Shown piece by piece: positions 49,995-59,083 of a DNA stretch of 64,000 bases. The notes beneath the pieces are model-generated. The model was not told where the DNA came from and ran no database searches. It was given only the letters and a program-made list of their open reading frames with translations. Within the stretch, counting starts at the first letter, position 1. Every line of letters begins with the position of its first letter. This stretch comes from Ruminococcus sp. Marseille-P6503 (lineage in GTDB: Bacteria; Bacillota; Clostridia; Oscillospirales; Ruminococcaceae): contig NZ_UWPB01000001.1 in NCBI RefSeq assembly GCF_900604945.1, positions 1,178,001 to 1,242,000 on the forward strand, written 5' to 3'. The position numbers and the translations under genes were made by a program.

Positions 49995-51320
49995 TTAAAG
50001 ATTAAACATAATGTTGTTGAGAATGCTTTCAAGCATTTCCTGTCTGCCGCTGGAAAGACTGTCGGTAACCTCGCCCTTTTCAAGCGCGTACTTTTCAAGA
50101 TCCTCCATTGTTACCTTGCCGGCAATAATGTCCGCGCCGATTCCGGTCTTCCAGGAAGCGTATCTGTCCTCTACAAACCTGTCGATCCTTCCGTCCTCGA
50201 TCATCTTGGCGGCGATTCTCAGACCGAGAGCAAAGGTATCCATTCCAGCGATATAGCTGTAGAAGATATCCTCCATAGTATAGGAGCCTCTTCTTGCCTT
50301 GGAGTCAAAGTTCAGACCGCCGTTTGTGAAGCCGCCTGCCTTGAGCACCTCGTACATACAGAGAGCCGCATCGTAAACGTTTGTCGGGAACTGGTCGGTA
50401 TCCCAGCCGAGGAGCATATCGCCCTGGTTAGCGTCGATCGAACCGAATACGCCGTTATCTCTGGCAACTCTCAGCTCGTGCTGGAAGGTGTGCTGCGCGA
50501 GTGTAGCGTGGTTAGCCTCGATGTTCATTTTGAAATCCTTATCAAGGCCGTATTTTCTCAGGAAGCCGAGAACGGTAGCCGTATCGAAATCATACTGGTG
50601 CTTGGTAGGCTCCTTCGGCTTGGGCTCGATATAGAAATCGCCAGTATAGCCCTTGGAGCGCGCGTAGTCAACGGTCATTCTCATAAGCCTTGCCATATTG
50701 TCCTGCTCAAGAGCCATGTCGGTATTGAGCAGAGTTTCATAGCCTTCTCTTCCGCCCCAGAAAACATAGCCCTTTCCGCCGAGCTTTATGGTGGAGTCAA
50801 CAGCCTTTTTGATCTGAGCCGCGGAATAAGCGAAAACGTCCGCGGAAGGCGAGGTTCCGGCGCCGTGCATATATCTGGGGTGGTCAAAGCACTTTGCGGT
50901 ACCCCAGAGAAGCTTCTTTGAAGGGTCGGCAGCCATCTTTTCAGCTACATAGTCAACGATCTCGTCAAACTTTGCGTTAGTTGTGGCAAGGTCGCCGTAC
51001 TCAGGCGAAAGGTCGCGGTCATGATAGCAGAAATACTCAATGGAAAGCTTGTCCATGATCTCAAAGGCAGCGTCAACCTTAGCTTTTGCTCTCGCCTCGG
51101 GAGAAGCCTCGCCCCATGTCTTGTCGGTTGTGCCGCAGCCGAACATATCCGTTCCGTCGCCGCCCATTGTGTGCCACCATGAAAGCGCGAATTTAAGCTG
51201 CTCCTTCATAGTCTTTCCGCCGACTACCTCGTCGGGATTGTAATATTTGAATGCCAGCGGATTTTCGGACTTTGGTCCCTCATACTTGATCTTAGGAATA
51301 TCCTTGAAAAATTCAGCCAT
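49995..51320 (-). CDS. xylA: Xylose isomerase
   Basis: 441 residues, class II xylose isomerase: [16 protein letters not shown] opening, [61 protein letters not shown] and the metal-binding [20 protein letters not shown]. It interconverts D-xylose and D-xylulose. No xylulokinase or transporter is next to it in the window. GGAGG lies about 8 bases before the ATG. Expression is probably sugar-controlled (see the operator upstream). Confidence 0.98.
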   Translation of the reverse strand: MAEFFKDIPKIKYEGPKSENPLAFKYYNPDEVVGGKTMKEQLKFALSWWHTMGGDGTDMFGCGTTDKTWGEASPEARAKAKVDAAFEIMDKLSIEYFCYHDRDLSPEYGDLATTNAKFDEIVDYVAEKMAADPSKKLLWGTAKCFDHPRYMHGAGTSPSADVFAYSAAQIKKAVDSTIKLGGKGYVFWGGREGYETLLNTDMALEQDNMARLMRMTVDYARSKGYTGDFYIEPKPKEPTKHQYDFDTATVLGFLRKYGLDKDFKMNIEANHATLAQHTFQHELRVARDNGVFGSIDANQGDMLLGWDTDQFPTNVYDAALCMYEVLKAGGFTNGGLNFDSKARRGSYTMEDIFYSYIAGMDTFALGLRIAAKMIEDGRIDRFVEDRYASWKTGIGADIIAGKVTMEDLEKYALEKGEVTDSLSSGRQEMLESILNNIMFNL

Positions 51321-51350
51321 AAAATTATACCTCCGATAAAATCAATATAT

Positions 51351-51416
51351 GTATTTTACTCGACAGAGTAAAACGTTTACAGTATAATGATACACCAACC
51401 GCACCCTTTTTGTCAA
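51351..51416 (-). promoter_or_regulatory. xylA promoter with palindromic operator and cre-like site
   Basis: Minus strand TTGACA (51416-51411), 18-base spacer, TATCAT (51392-51387). Just downstream is a palindrome GTTTTACTC-TGTC-GAGTAAAA (about 51374-51354), overlapped by GTAAAACGTTTACA (51368-51381), which matches 12 of 14 positions of the cre consensus. This suggests a sugar-responsive repressor and CcpA control. The rest of 51417-51767 shows no gene. Confidence 0.65.
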
Positions 51417-51767
51417 TGCCTTTTTCGTAAATAAAGCATAATATTTTTATCGTTTATAATTATTTTCAGCATATTCTGCATACGCTGAAAGCCGCGGCGG
51501 AGCGTTTATAGCAAAGCAAGCCAGGAAATTAGCCTTAAGGATCGGTCAGACGTCACGTTTTTACCGTTTTTATAATAGATTTATAATACTATTTATTAAT
51601 GGCTTTTCGCTTTAAAATTTTTACAGAAGTGCCGAAAACGATTTCTTTGCGGGTCATGCAGCCGACGGCTTTGCAGAATATTAATAATTTGTGCAAACGC
51701 GCTATATTTTTAGCTATATACGCCGCTAAAACTGTGCAAACGACGAAGATTTATTTTGAAAACCCTC

Positions 51768-51796
51768 TTGACTTTATCAAACTATGAGTATATAAT
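51768..51796 (+). promoter_or_regulatory. SigA promoter of the ABC exporter operon
   Basis: TTGACT (51768-51773), 17-base spacer, TATAAT (51791-51796), about 100 bases before the first ATG. Confidence 0.8.
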
Positions 51797-51897
51797 ACCA
51801 ATAGCCTTGAAAAGGAACAAGGTTTCATATTTTTATATGACAGGAAGCAAAAGAAAATCATAGTGCACAAAAATGCAATGTGAAGGGAGGAAATCAT

Positions 51898-53661
51898 ATG
51901 TTTCAGATCCAATGGCTCTGGCACAATCTGAAAGGCTACAGAAAAATTTACGTTACGGCGCTTGTACTGTCCCTTGTGTGCAACGCTCTGTATCTGACGA
52001 CGCCTTTTTTCAGCTCGGAGATAGTAGACGTCTACATAACCGGCGAAAACGCGGCGGAGAACCTTAAAAACGACCGCGACGGGTTTATCGTACTGCTTGT
52101 CTGCATGATAGGCTTTACTCTGCTGAGGACGGTTTTTCAGTACGCCTGCAACATGACCTACGAAATATCGTCCCAGGGCATGATCTACAAGATCAGAAAT
52201 CATCTGTTTCACAGGATCCAGAATCAGGACATGGACTTTTACGACAAAAACCGTACAGGCGATCTTATGACAAGGCTTACCGGCGACCTTGATATGGTGC
52301 GTCATGCGGTATCGTGGGTCTTTAAGGGCATTGTGGAGTCATTCTCGCTTTTTACAGCTTCGATGATCTATTTCTTTATCATCGACTGGAAAATTGCGTT
52401 AATGCTGTTTGCCGTAACGCCGTTTATATTTATTGTAATGCTTATGTTCAAGAAAGCCGCCAAGCCGGTCTATGTCGAGCTGAGAGAAAAGCTCGCCAAA
52501 ATGAATACCGACGCGCAGGAGAACATTTCGGGAAACCGTGTGGTAAAGGCCTTTGCCAGAGAGGAATTTGAAAAGGAAAAATTCCAGAAATCCAATCTTG
52601 ACTATTCTTCCTCAAACAAAAAAGCCTCCCTGCTGTGGCTGAAATATTCTCCCTACATGGAAAGCTTTGCAAACGTGCTTTCGGTAGTAATGCTGCTGGG
52701 CGGCGGAATGTTCCTTATCAGAGATTCCATTACAATGGGCGAGTACATAGCTATTTCGGGACTTATATGGGCGATCGCCAACCCGGTCAGAAACCTTGGT
52801 ATCTACATCAACGATCTGCAGCGCTTTATGGCTTCCGCCATGAAAATAATCGAGATATATTACGCCCACCCCAGGATCGCTGACAGAGAGGACGCCGAAG
52901 ACTGCGGAGGCAGGCTCAGGGGTGAAATAGAGTTCAGAAACGTTACCTTTAAATACGGCAGGAAAACGGTGCTTGACAATATTTCCTTCACCGTAAAGCC
53001 GGGCGAGACCGTTGCCGTTATGGGAGAGACCGGTTCTGGCAAAACGACGCTTATCAACCTTATTCCCAGATTCTACGACGTTTCTCAGGGCGAGGTCCTC
53101 GTAGACGGAGTAAACGTAAAGTTCAGAAAGCTCAGGCAGCTGAGAAAAAACATAGGTATGGCTACGCAGGACGTTCTGCTTTTTTCAGATACAATCGACG
53201 GAAATATTGCCTTCGGCGACTCCGGTATGCCGGAGGAGGACGTAAGAAAGTACGCGAAGCTTTCAGCCGCCGACGGCTTTATCACAAAAATGCCGGACGG
53301 CTATGAAACTCTGATAGGCGAGCGGGGCGTAGGACTTTCAGGCGGTCAGAAGCAGAGAATATCCCTTGCCAGAGCCTTGGCGATAAAGCCGGCTATACTT
53401 ATTCTTGACGACACAACCTCGGCGGTAGATATGGAAACCGAAAAGCACATACAGGAAAGCCTTGAAAATCTGGATTTCACCTGCACCAAGATCATTATCG
53501 CTCAGCGTATCTCCTCCACAAAGGACGCAGACAAAATAATCATTCTGGAGAACGGCAAAATCAAGGAAGCGGGCACCCACGAGGAGCTTTTAGCCAAAAA
53601 GGGCTACTATTACGAAGTGTTTAAGCTTCAGAACGAGGGCTTCGGGAAGGAGGCGGTTTAA
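51898..53661 (+). CDS. ABC exporter half-transporter, subunit 1
   Basis: 587 residues. Six-helix exporter TM domain (about 1-310; loop MDFYDKNRTGDLMTRLTGDLDMVRH), then an ATPase with Walker A GETGSGKTTLINLI, signature VGLSGGQKQRISLARAL, Walker B AILILDDTTSAVD (Asp where Glu is usual) and IAQRISS in place of the H-loop His. These changes mark a degenerate ATP site typical of one subunit in heterodimeric exporters. It likely expels drugs or lipids. GGAGG lies 7 bases before ATG 51898. The partner starts right after its stop. Confidence 0.93.
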   Translation: MFQIQWLWHNLKGYRKIYVTALVLSLVCNALYLTTPFFSSEIVDVYITGENAAENLKNDRDGFIVLLVCMIGFTLLRTVFQYACNMTYEISSQGMIYKIRNHLFHRIQNQDMDFYDKNRTGDLMTRLTGDLDMVRHAVSWVFKGIVESFSLFTASMIYFFIIDWKIALMLFAVTPFIFIVMLMFKKAAKPVYVELREKLAKMNTDAQENISGNRVVKAFAREEFEKEKFQKSNLDYSSSNKKASLLWLKYSPYMESFANVLSVVMLLGGGMFLIRDSITMGEYIAISGLIWAIANPVRNLGIYINDLQRFMASAMKIIEIYYAHPRIADREDAEDCGGRLRGEIEFRNVTFKYGRKTVLDNISFTVKPGETVAVMGETGSGKTTLINLIPRFYDVSQGEVLVDGVNVKFRKLRQLRKNIGMATQDVLLFSDTIDGNIAFGDSGMPEEDVRKYAKLSAADGFITKMPDGYETLIGERGVGLSGGQKQRISLARALAIKPAILILDDTTSAVDMETEKHIQESLENLDFTCTKIIIAQRISSTKDADKIIILENGKIKEAGTHEELLAKKGYYYEVFKLQNEGFGKEAV

Positions 53662-55431
53662 ATGGCAAGAAACAGATACGATGTTGACGAGGTTCTTGAG
53701 ACCCCGTTTGACTTCCGGCATTTAAAGCGTTCCTTCAAATACATGAAAAAATACCGCAGGAAGATGATAGCGGCGCTTGTTCTCAGCGTATTTGCCGCGG
53801 TTTCCGGACTGCTGGGTCCGCTTATCACTCAGTACGCGCTTGACAAAACCATTCCCGACAAAAACGTTCCGCAGCTTTTCCTGCTGGGAGGACTGCTGGT
53901 GCTGACTCTGGCGGTTTCCATAGCCTTTTCAAACATAAGGTCAAGGATCATGACCGTTGTGGGTCAGGACATCATTTTCGATATAAGAACCGACCTGTTT
54001 GCGCATCTTCAGAGACTTCCCTTCCAGTACTATGACGACAGGCCTCACGGAAAGATACTCATAAGAGTTGTAAACTACGTCAACTCGGTTTCGGATATGC
54101 TTTCAAACGGCGTTATAAACGTTATTCTCGAATTTCTGAATATGCTGTTTATCATGATATTCATGTTTTTCGTAGACGTAAGGCTTTCGCTTGTGGTGCT
54201 TTCGGGACTTCCGCTTTTCGTGCTTGTAATGATGACGATTAAAAAACGTCAGCGCAAAGCCTGGCAGGACGTTTCAAATAAAAGCTCCAACCTTAACGCG
54301 TATCTTCAGGAAAGCATTACAGGAGTCAGAATCACCCAGATATTTACCAGAGAGGAGGAAAACGAGGAAATTTTCGACCGGCTTTCGCAGCGCTACCGTA
54401 AAAGCTGGCTAAAAGCCGTAACCTACTCAAACCTTGTGTGGCCCAGCGTGGATAACATTTCCATTCTGGTAAGAGCGGCTATTTTTGCCGTCGGACTGCT
54501 GCTTTTAAGTCCCGCAACCGTTACACTCGGAACGATAGCCGCCATGACAAGCTACGCCTCAAGCTTCTGGCAGCCTATTCTCAACCTTTCAAATCTGTTC
54601 AACAACTTTATCAACAATATCGCCTATCTTGAAAGAATCTTTGAGACTCTCGACGAGCCGGTCACTGTCGACGACAAGCCGGACGCTCACGAAATGAAGG
54701 ATATTACCGGCAACATAAGCTTCGAGGACGTTACCTTTGCCTATGAGGAGGATAAAAACGTATTGGAGCACGTTTCCTTTGACGTAAAGGCAGGAGAAAG
54801 CATTGCCCTTGTCGGACCGACGGGAGCGGGAAAGTCAACCATCGTATCGCTGCTTTCCAGATTCTATAATCTCAGCAGCGGCAGGATCACCATTGACGGC
54901 GAGGATATAAGCGAAGTAACGCTTCACTCGCTGCGTTCACAGATGGGCATAATGCTTCAGGACAGCTTTATTTTCAGCGGAACGATACTTGACAATATAC
55001 GCTACGGCAGACTTGACGCCACCGAGGAGGAGGTCATAAGGGCTTCCGAGGTAGTATGCGCCGACGAGTTCATAAAGGAAATGAAGGACGGCTACCTTAC
55101 GGAGGTAAACGAAAGAGGCTCCAAGCTTTCCGGAGGGCAGAAGCAGCTTATAGCCTTTGCAAGAACGCTGCTTTCAGACCCGAAGATACTTGTTCTGGAC
55201 GAGGCTACGTCGTCTATCGACGCAAGAACCGAAAGGCTTTTACAGCAGGGGCTTATGCAGCTGCTTAAGGGCAGAACCTCGTTTATCATCGCTCACCGCT
55301 TGTCAACGATCAAAAACTGTGATAAGATAATGTATATAAACAACAAGGGAATTACGGAATGCGGCTCTCACGACGAGCTGATGGCGAAAAAGGGAGATTA
55401 CTATCAGCTCTACACCTCGCAGCACTTGTAA
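53662..55431 (+). CDS. ABC exporter half-transporter, subunit 2
   Basis: 589 residues. Exporter TM domain (LQRLPFQYYDDRPHGKILIRVVNYVNSVSDM), then a consensus ATPase: Walker A GPTGAGKSTIVSLL, signature SKLSGGQKQLIAFARTL, Walker B ILVLDEATSSID with the catalytic Glu, and H-loop IAHRLSTI. Together with subunit 1 it forms a BmrC/BmrD-like heterodimer with one consensus and one degenerate site. The genes touch (TAAATG). Confidence 0.94.
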   Translation: MARNRYDVDEVLETPFDFRHLKRSFKYMKKYRRKMIAALVLSVFAAVSGLLGPLITQYALDKTIPDKNVPQLFLLGGLLVLTLAVSIAFSNIRSRIMTVVGQDIIFDIRTDLFAHLQRLPFQYYDDRPHGKILIRVVNYVNSVSDMLSNGVINVILEFLNMLFIMIFMFFVDVRLSLVVLSGLPLFVLVMMTIKKRQRKAWQDVSNKSSNLNAYLQESITGVRITQIFTREEENEEIFDRLSQRYRKSWLKAVTYSNLVWPSVDNISILVRAAIFAVGLLLLSPATVTLGTIAAMTSYASSFWQPILNLSNLFNNFINNIAYLERIFETLDEPVTVDDKPDAHEMKDITGNISFEDVTFAYEEDKNVLEHVSFDVKAGESIALVGPTGAGKSTIVSLLSRFYNLSSGRITIDGEDISEVTLHSLRSQMGIMLQDSFIFSGTILDNIRYGRLDATEEEVIRASEVVCADEFIKEMKDGYLTEVNERGSKLSGGQKQLIAFARTLLSDPKILVLDEATSSIDARTERLLQQGLMQLLKGRTSFIIAHRLSTIKNCDKIMYINNKGITECGSHDELMAKKGDYYQLYTSQHL

Positions 55432-55448
55432 TAGTATCGGATAGCGGC

Positions 55449-55467
55449 TTCAATAAGGGGTACCGCC
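55449..55467 (+). repeat. 19-bp sequence shared with the 57.7 kb RNA-like element
   Basis: TTCAATAAGGGGTACCGCC occurs here and at 57735-57753, where it begins element B. After it, the two loci diverge; here CCCGTACAAACGGG forms a hairpin before the acetyltransferase SD. Confidence 0.85.
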
Positions 55468-55560
55468 TAAGAGTCGGGGGAAATCCGTTCATGTTATATT
55501 CCCTGCCCGTACAAACGGGCTTCCCGAGAAAGATATTATAAAGGAGGTAAAAACACGATT

Positions 55561-56163
55561 ATGACAGAAAAGGAAAAGATGCTGGCGGGAATGCCTTACG
55601 ACCCGTCGGACAAAGAGCTTACAGAGCTGAGAGTAAGGGCTCACAAGCTTTCTAAGGACTACAACGACACATATGAGGACGATTTTGAAAAAAGAAAGGA
55701 GATCCTTGACGTTCTGCTGCCTGAAAGGGAAAACGGCGCGTTTTTACAGGGCCCTGTCTATTTTGACTACGGCGTTTTCACAAAGGTGGGAAAGAGCTTT
55801 TATGCAAACTTCAATTTCACCGTGCTTGACTGCTGTCCGGTTGTTATAGGCGACAACGTATTCTGCGGGCCTAACGTCACTCTGGCGCCGCCAATGCATT
55901 CTTTCGACCCTGAGGAGAGAAGAATGAGGACCCGCGGCAGCGGAGAGGTATACGATATTGAGTACGCAAGACCAATCACCATCGGAAACGACTGCTGGCT
56001 TGCAAGCAACGTTGTGGTCTGCGGCGGAGTTACTATAGGAGACGGCTGCGTTATCGGTGCAGGCAGCGTAGTGACAAGGGATATTCCTCCCCGCTCTCTG
56101 GCTGCCGGAAATCCGTGCAGGGTTATCAGGCAGATCACCGACAGGGATAAGCTTAATTTTTAA
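55561..56163 (+). CDS. Maltose/sugar O-acetyltransferase
   Basis: 200 residues, left-handed beta-helix: MLAGMPYDPSDKELTELRVRAHKLSKDYN-type opening (key MPYDP), FDYGVFTKVGKSFYANFNF, the catalytic His in APPMHSFDPEERR, and hexapeptide repeats ending GAGSVVTRDIPPRSLAAGNPCRVIR. It moves acetyl from acetyl-CoA to a sugar. AAAGGAGG precedes the ATG. May share the ABC exporter transcript. Confidence 0.94.
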   Translation: MTEKEKMLAGMPYDPSDKELTELRVRAHKLSKDYNDTYEDDFEKRKEILDVLLPERENGAFLQGPVYFDYGVFTKVGKSFYANFNFTVLDCCPVVIGDNVFCGPNVTLAPPMHSFDPEERRMRTRGSGEVYDIEYARPITIGNDCWLASNVVVCGGVTIGDGCVIGAGSVVTRDIPPRSLAAGNPCRVIRQITDRDKLNF

Positions 56164-56200
56164 TAAAAGACGAAGCGAAAAATCATTCTCCGTTAAATGC

Positions 56201-56259
56201 AAACGGCGGACGATACCTTTGCTGCGTATTGCAGCAAAGATACCGTCCGCCGTTTTTTT
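56201..56259. terminator. Long strong terminator
   Basis: ACGGCGGACG...ACCTTTGCTGC / GCAGCAAAGAT...CGTCCGCCGT, about 24-base stem with a 5-base loop and seven T after it, between convergent genes. Confidence 0.92.
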
Positions 56260-56295
56260 ACATGATCCCGCGGCTTTTATTTTAAAGCGGCAGGC

Positions 56296-57507
56296 TTACA
56301 GATCAAAGAACATCTGCATAAGAGTATGACCCTTGTCTACATAAAGCCCCGTATTCTTTGCGGTTTCCTCGGTAAACTCAGGCTGACCCGCTGTTTCCGC
56401 GGCTTTATGATACATCATAAACGGAATGGGGTCGTTGGTATGAGTTTTCAGCGAAAGAGGCGTTGCATGGTCGGGACAGATAAGTATTTTATAATCGTCG
56501 TACTGCTCCAGCGCGCTCAGAACAGGTCCCAGAATCTTTTCGTCTATCAGCTCGAGGGAGCTTTTCTTGTTTTCGATCTCATGACGGTGACCGCACTCGT
56601 CGGGAGCTTCAACGTGGATATAGACAAAATCCTGACCCTTTGCAAGCTCGTCTATGCACGCCTGAGCCTTTCCTTCAAAATTTGTGTCAATATAGCCGGT
56701 AGCTCCCGGAACGTCGACAACGTTCATTCCGCTGAATTTTCCGATCCCTTTAAGCAGATCCACCGCGGAGATCATAGAGCCTTTGAGCTTATACTTCTCC
56801 TCAAAGGGCGTAAGCGCTTTTCTTACTCCCTCGCCCCAGAACCACATAGAGTTCGCAGGTCTTTTGCCGTCGGCTATCCTTGCTTTATTCACCGGGTGAT
56901 CCTTCAGCAGGTCATAGCTTTTTACCATCATATCATACAGCGCGGCGGCGTTCTTATGCCTTGGTATGTACTCCTTTACAGGTCTGCCGGTAATATCGTG
57001 AGGAGGAGTCAGCGTTCCCACGTCGAGAGTTCCGTTATTCCAAATCAGGCAATGACGGTAGGAAACGCCTGAATACAGCTGAAATTCATCGCTGTTGAAA
57101 TGCTCGGCAAGATATTCGATAAGAACCTTCGCTTCCTCTGTTGAAATATCGTCGGCGCAGTAATCAAGCAGCGTCTTGTCCTCATAATTATCCTCGTCCG
57201 AAACAGTTACAAGATTGCACCTGAAAGAAACGTCGGTAGGCTTCATATCTATGCCTATAGAGCCTGCCTCCAGCGGAGAGCGTCCGGAATAATATATCGC
57301 CGGGTCATAGCCGAGTATGGACAGGTTCGCCACGTCGGAACCGGGCTTCAGACCGTCGGCAACGCTTTTTACCAGACCTATCGTGGATTTTTTCGCCAGC
57401 TTATCCATATTCGGCGTGCGGGAAGCGCCCATCGGGGTTTTGTTCCCAAGCTCCTCAACGGGATAATCAGCCATTCCGTCGCAGAGCAGTACAACGTATT
57501 TAGTCAT
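56296..57507 (-). CDS. apgM: Cofactor-independent phosphoglycerate mutase, ApgM type
   Basis: 403 residues, alkaline-phosphatase superfamily: VVLLCDGMADYPVEELGNKTPM opening, PGSDVANLSILGYDP (nucleophile Ser in SDVANLS), EAGSIGIDM, HVEAPDECGHRHE and CPDHATPLSLKTHTNDPIPF metal sites. This archaeal-type enzyme interconverts 2- and 3-phosphoglycerate in glycolysis; some relatives act on phosphono compounds. Single gene, no operon partners. Confidence 0.95.
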   Translation of the reverse strand: MTKYVVLLCDGMADYPVEELGNKTPMGASRTPNMDKLAKKSTIGLVKSVADGLKPGSDVANLSILGYDPAIYYSGRSPLEAGSIGIDMKPTDVSFRCNLVTVSDEDNYEDKTLLDYCADDISTEEAKVLIEYLAEHFNSDEFQLYSGVSYRHCLIWNNGTLDVGTLTPPHDITGRPVKEYIPRHKNAAALYDMMVKSYDLLKDHPVNKARIADGKRPANSMWFWGEGVRKALTPFEEKYKLKGSMISAVDLLKGIGKFSGMNVVDVPGATGYIDTNFEGKAQACIDELAKGQDFVYIHVEAPDECGHRHEIENKKSSLELIDEKILGPVLSALEQYDDYKILICPDHATPLSLKTHTNDPIPFMMYHKAAETAGQPEFTEETAKNTGLYVDKGHTLMQMFFDL

Positions 57508-57704
57508 CGCAATTCTTCTTTCGTGATAATTTTCGCAGCAGACAGCGTCATTAAGCGCTCAGGCCGACGCCGTCCTATATCGCTATGTATATTCTAGCAT
57601 ATCCCGGCAGAAAAATCAAGGTCTTTGATTTTCAGCGGAAAGCCGCCGCCAGAGCTTCAAGCTACGGCAAAATACTTCCGCTGAAGGGACTTTAAGCCGG
57701 AGCG

Positions 57705-57733
57705 TTGATTTTTGCCGAGTTTAATGCTATACT
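57705..57733 (+). promoter_or_regulatory. Promoter in front of RNA-like element B
   Basis: TTGATT (57705-57710), 17-base spacer, TATACT (57728-57733). The predicted start, about 57740, falls in AATAAGGGGTACCGCC. Confidence 0.6.
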
Positions 57734-57739
57734 TTTCAA

Positions 57740-57925
57740 TAAGGGGTACCGCCCCGTCATTTAATTCGGAGTAAAGCCCGATGTGAGCTCGCTCTACATC
57801 GGCTGCGACGAAGCAACCTGCGCCGCAGGAGCTTAGCTCCTCAGGGTTTCAGTAGGGGGATTACATTCCTCTACTGAAAGTCTGATATGGAAACGCCTTC
57901 TAAAGAAGGCGGGGACATAGGCGCT
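57740..57925 (+). ncRNA. Structured RNA-like element B
   Basis: Homologue of the element at 33811-33940, with its own promoter. Stems read along the plus strand: GGGGTACCGCCCC; CCGATGT...ACATCGG (57778-57805); TGCGCCGCA (57820s); GGAGCTTAGCTCC (57829-57841); TTCAGTAG...CTACTGAA (57848-57880); CGCCTTCTAAAGAAGGCG (57895-57912). The last two stems resemble IS200/IS605-type right ends or omega RNA scaffolds, but no nuclease gene is near. It could instead be the leader of the DUF4358 gene that follows. Confidence 0.5.
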
Positions 57926-57952
57926 GGGTTATAAACAATAAAATGAAACGGA

Positions 57953-58477
57953 ATGAAAGCAATGAAAAGAAAACTAAAAACGATCCACTGCATATTATGC
58001 GCCTGCGTTTTGATCACTGTACCGGCAGGCTGCGGTTCGGACGAGGGCGGTCGGCAGTCAAACGCCTCAGACGGCAAGGATAACGTCAGCGTCAGGGAAA
58101 TTCTCGAAAAGGTAAAGGACAGCGGCGCAAGGCTTGACGCCTCATTTTACTTTGACGACAGCGGATTTGAGGAAAACTGCTCTAAGCTGTATTCCATTGA
58201 ATATTCACAGCTGTCCGACGGCGGGATACTGTTCTGCGAATCAGGCGAATACGCGGACGAGATCACAGTTTTAAAGCCTGCCGACGGCGACGCAGAAAAC
58301 GCCGCGCGGCTGCTTGAAAAGCGCAAGGAGGCAAGAGCGGAAGTCTATGAAGGCTACAGTCCCTCCGAAGCGCAGAAAGCGCGGGACGCGGTTGTTTTTG
58401 AGAAAAACGGCTTTGCGGCGCTGGTCATAACCGACGACGCTGAATCGGTCGCTCAGCTTATTAAGGATAAGCTGTAG
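57953..58477 (+). CDS. Second DUF4358-type lipoprotein
   Basis: 174 residues. Signal peptide and lipobox (TVPAGC), Asp/Gly-rich linker, and a DUF4358-like domain: LYSIEYSQLSDGGILFCESGEYADEITVLKP, KRKEARAEVYEGYSPSEAQKA, and the closing strand FAALVITDD. Same family as 12425-12937. No strong SD; ATG 57962 is an equally good start. Preceded by structured element B. Confidence 0.7.
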   Translation: MKAMKRKLKTIHCILCACVLITVPAGCGSDEGGRQSNASDGKDNVSVREILEKVKDSGARLDASFYFDDSGFEENCSKLYSIEYSQLSDGGILFCESGEYADEITVLKPADGDAENAARLLEKRKEARAEVYEGYSPSEAQKARDAVVFEKNGFAALVITDDAESVAQLIKDKL

Positions 58478-58572
58478 AAAATCAAACGTATCAAATTCAT
58501 ACAAATATAAAGCTGTATCCTTCATAGTGTGAAACCGCTGTTTTCAACAACTGCCGCGTGAGAAACGCCTGA

Positions 58573-58651
58573 GGAAGAGAGCCGCAGTCTGTCGTTTGAC
58601 CGCTCGCATAATACGCTGCTCGGGGACAATCGCATTCTTATCCTCTCTTCC
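58573..58651 (+). other. 79-base hairpin with perfect closing stem
   Basis: GGAAGAGAG (58573-58581) and CTCTCTTCC (58643-58651) close a GC-rich loop with inner stems, followed by a T-rich stretch. It may be the terminator of the DUF4358 transcript or a small RNA. No coding frame is supported here. Confidence 0.5.
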
Positions 58652-58688
58652 GCATATTTTTATTTCGTTTTTTCCGCTTAAAAACTGA

Positions 58689-58811
58689 ACGCCGATTTTG
58701 ATACGATGATATCAGGATCGGCGTTTAAATTATGGTGCTGTGACTGACTATAAAATAGATATTTACCCAACGGCATAAAATTACCCGTCACCACAAAATG
58801 ATGACGGGTAT
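58689..58811. other. Two further hairpins in a gene-free stretch
   Basis: AACGCCGAT / ATCGGCGTT (58689-58727) and TACCCGTCA / TGACGGGTA (58784-58811). The remaining AT-rich DNA up to 59083 shows no gene; phrases like AGTGGACTAAAGGG and TTTGTCCAATAAT may be decayed insertion-element ends. Confidence 0.45.
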
Positions 58812-59083
58812 TCGCTGTCAGCGATAGGATTGTCAAGCACTGACAAAATAGATGAATGATAAAAGTGGACTAAAGGGTTCGGATTTCAGGTTTTTGCTTT
58901 TTCTTTCTGAAATTTAGTTTTTTTATTTTATAAAGCGAATTTTGTCCAATAATATAAAATGCTGAAAATCCCGCATCTACAGAATTCTCATCATAAAAAT
59001 CAACGCAGTTTGGACCTAAGGGTTCACACTGCGTTAGAGTCGTCAAATCCTAACATAATTATTCTTTCTGATTTTATAACGGC

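Noticed and set aside
51599-51787. 62-codon frame in the gap between xylA and the ABC genes
   Set aside because: No SD, no recognisable domain, and it overlaps the promoter of the ABC operon.
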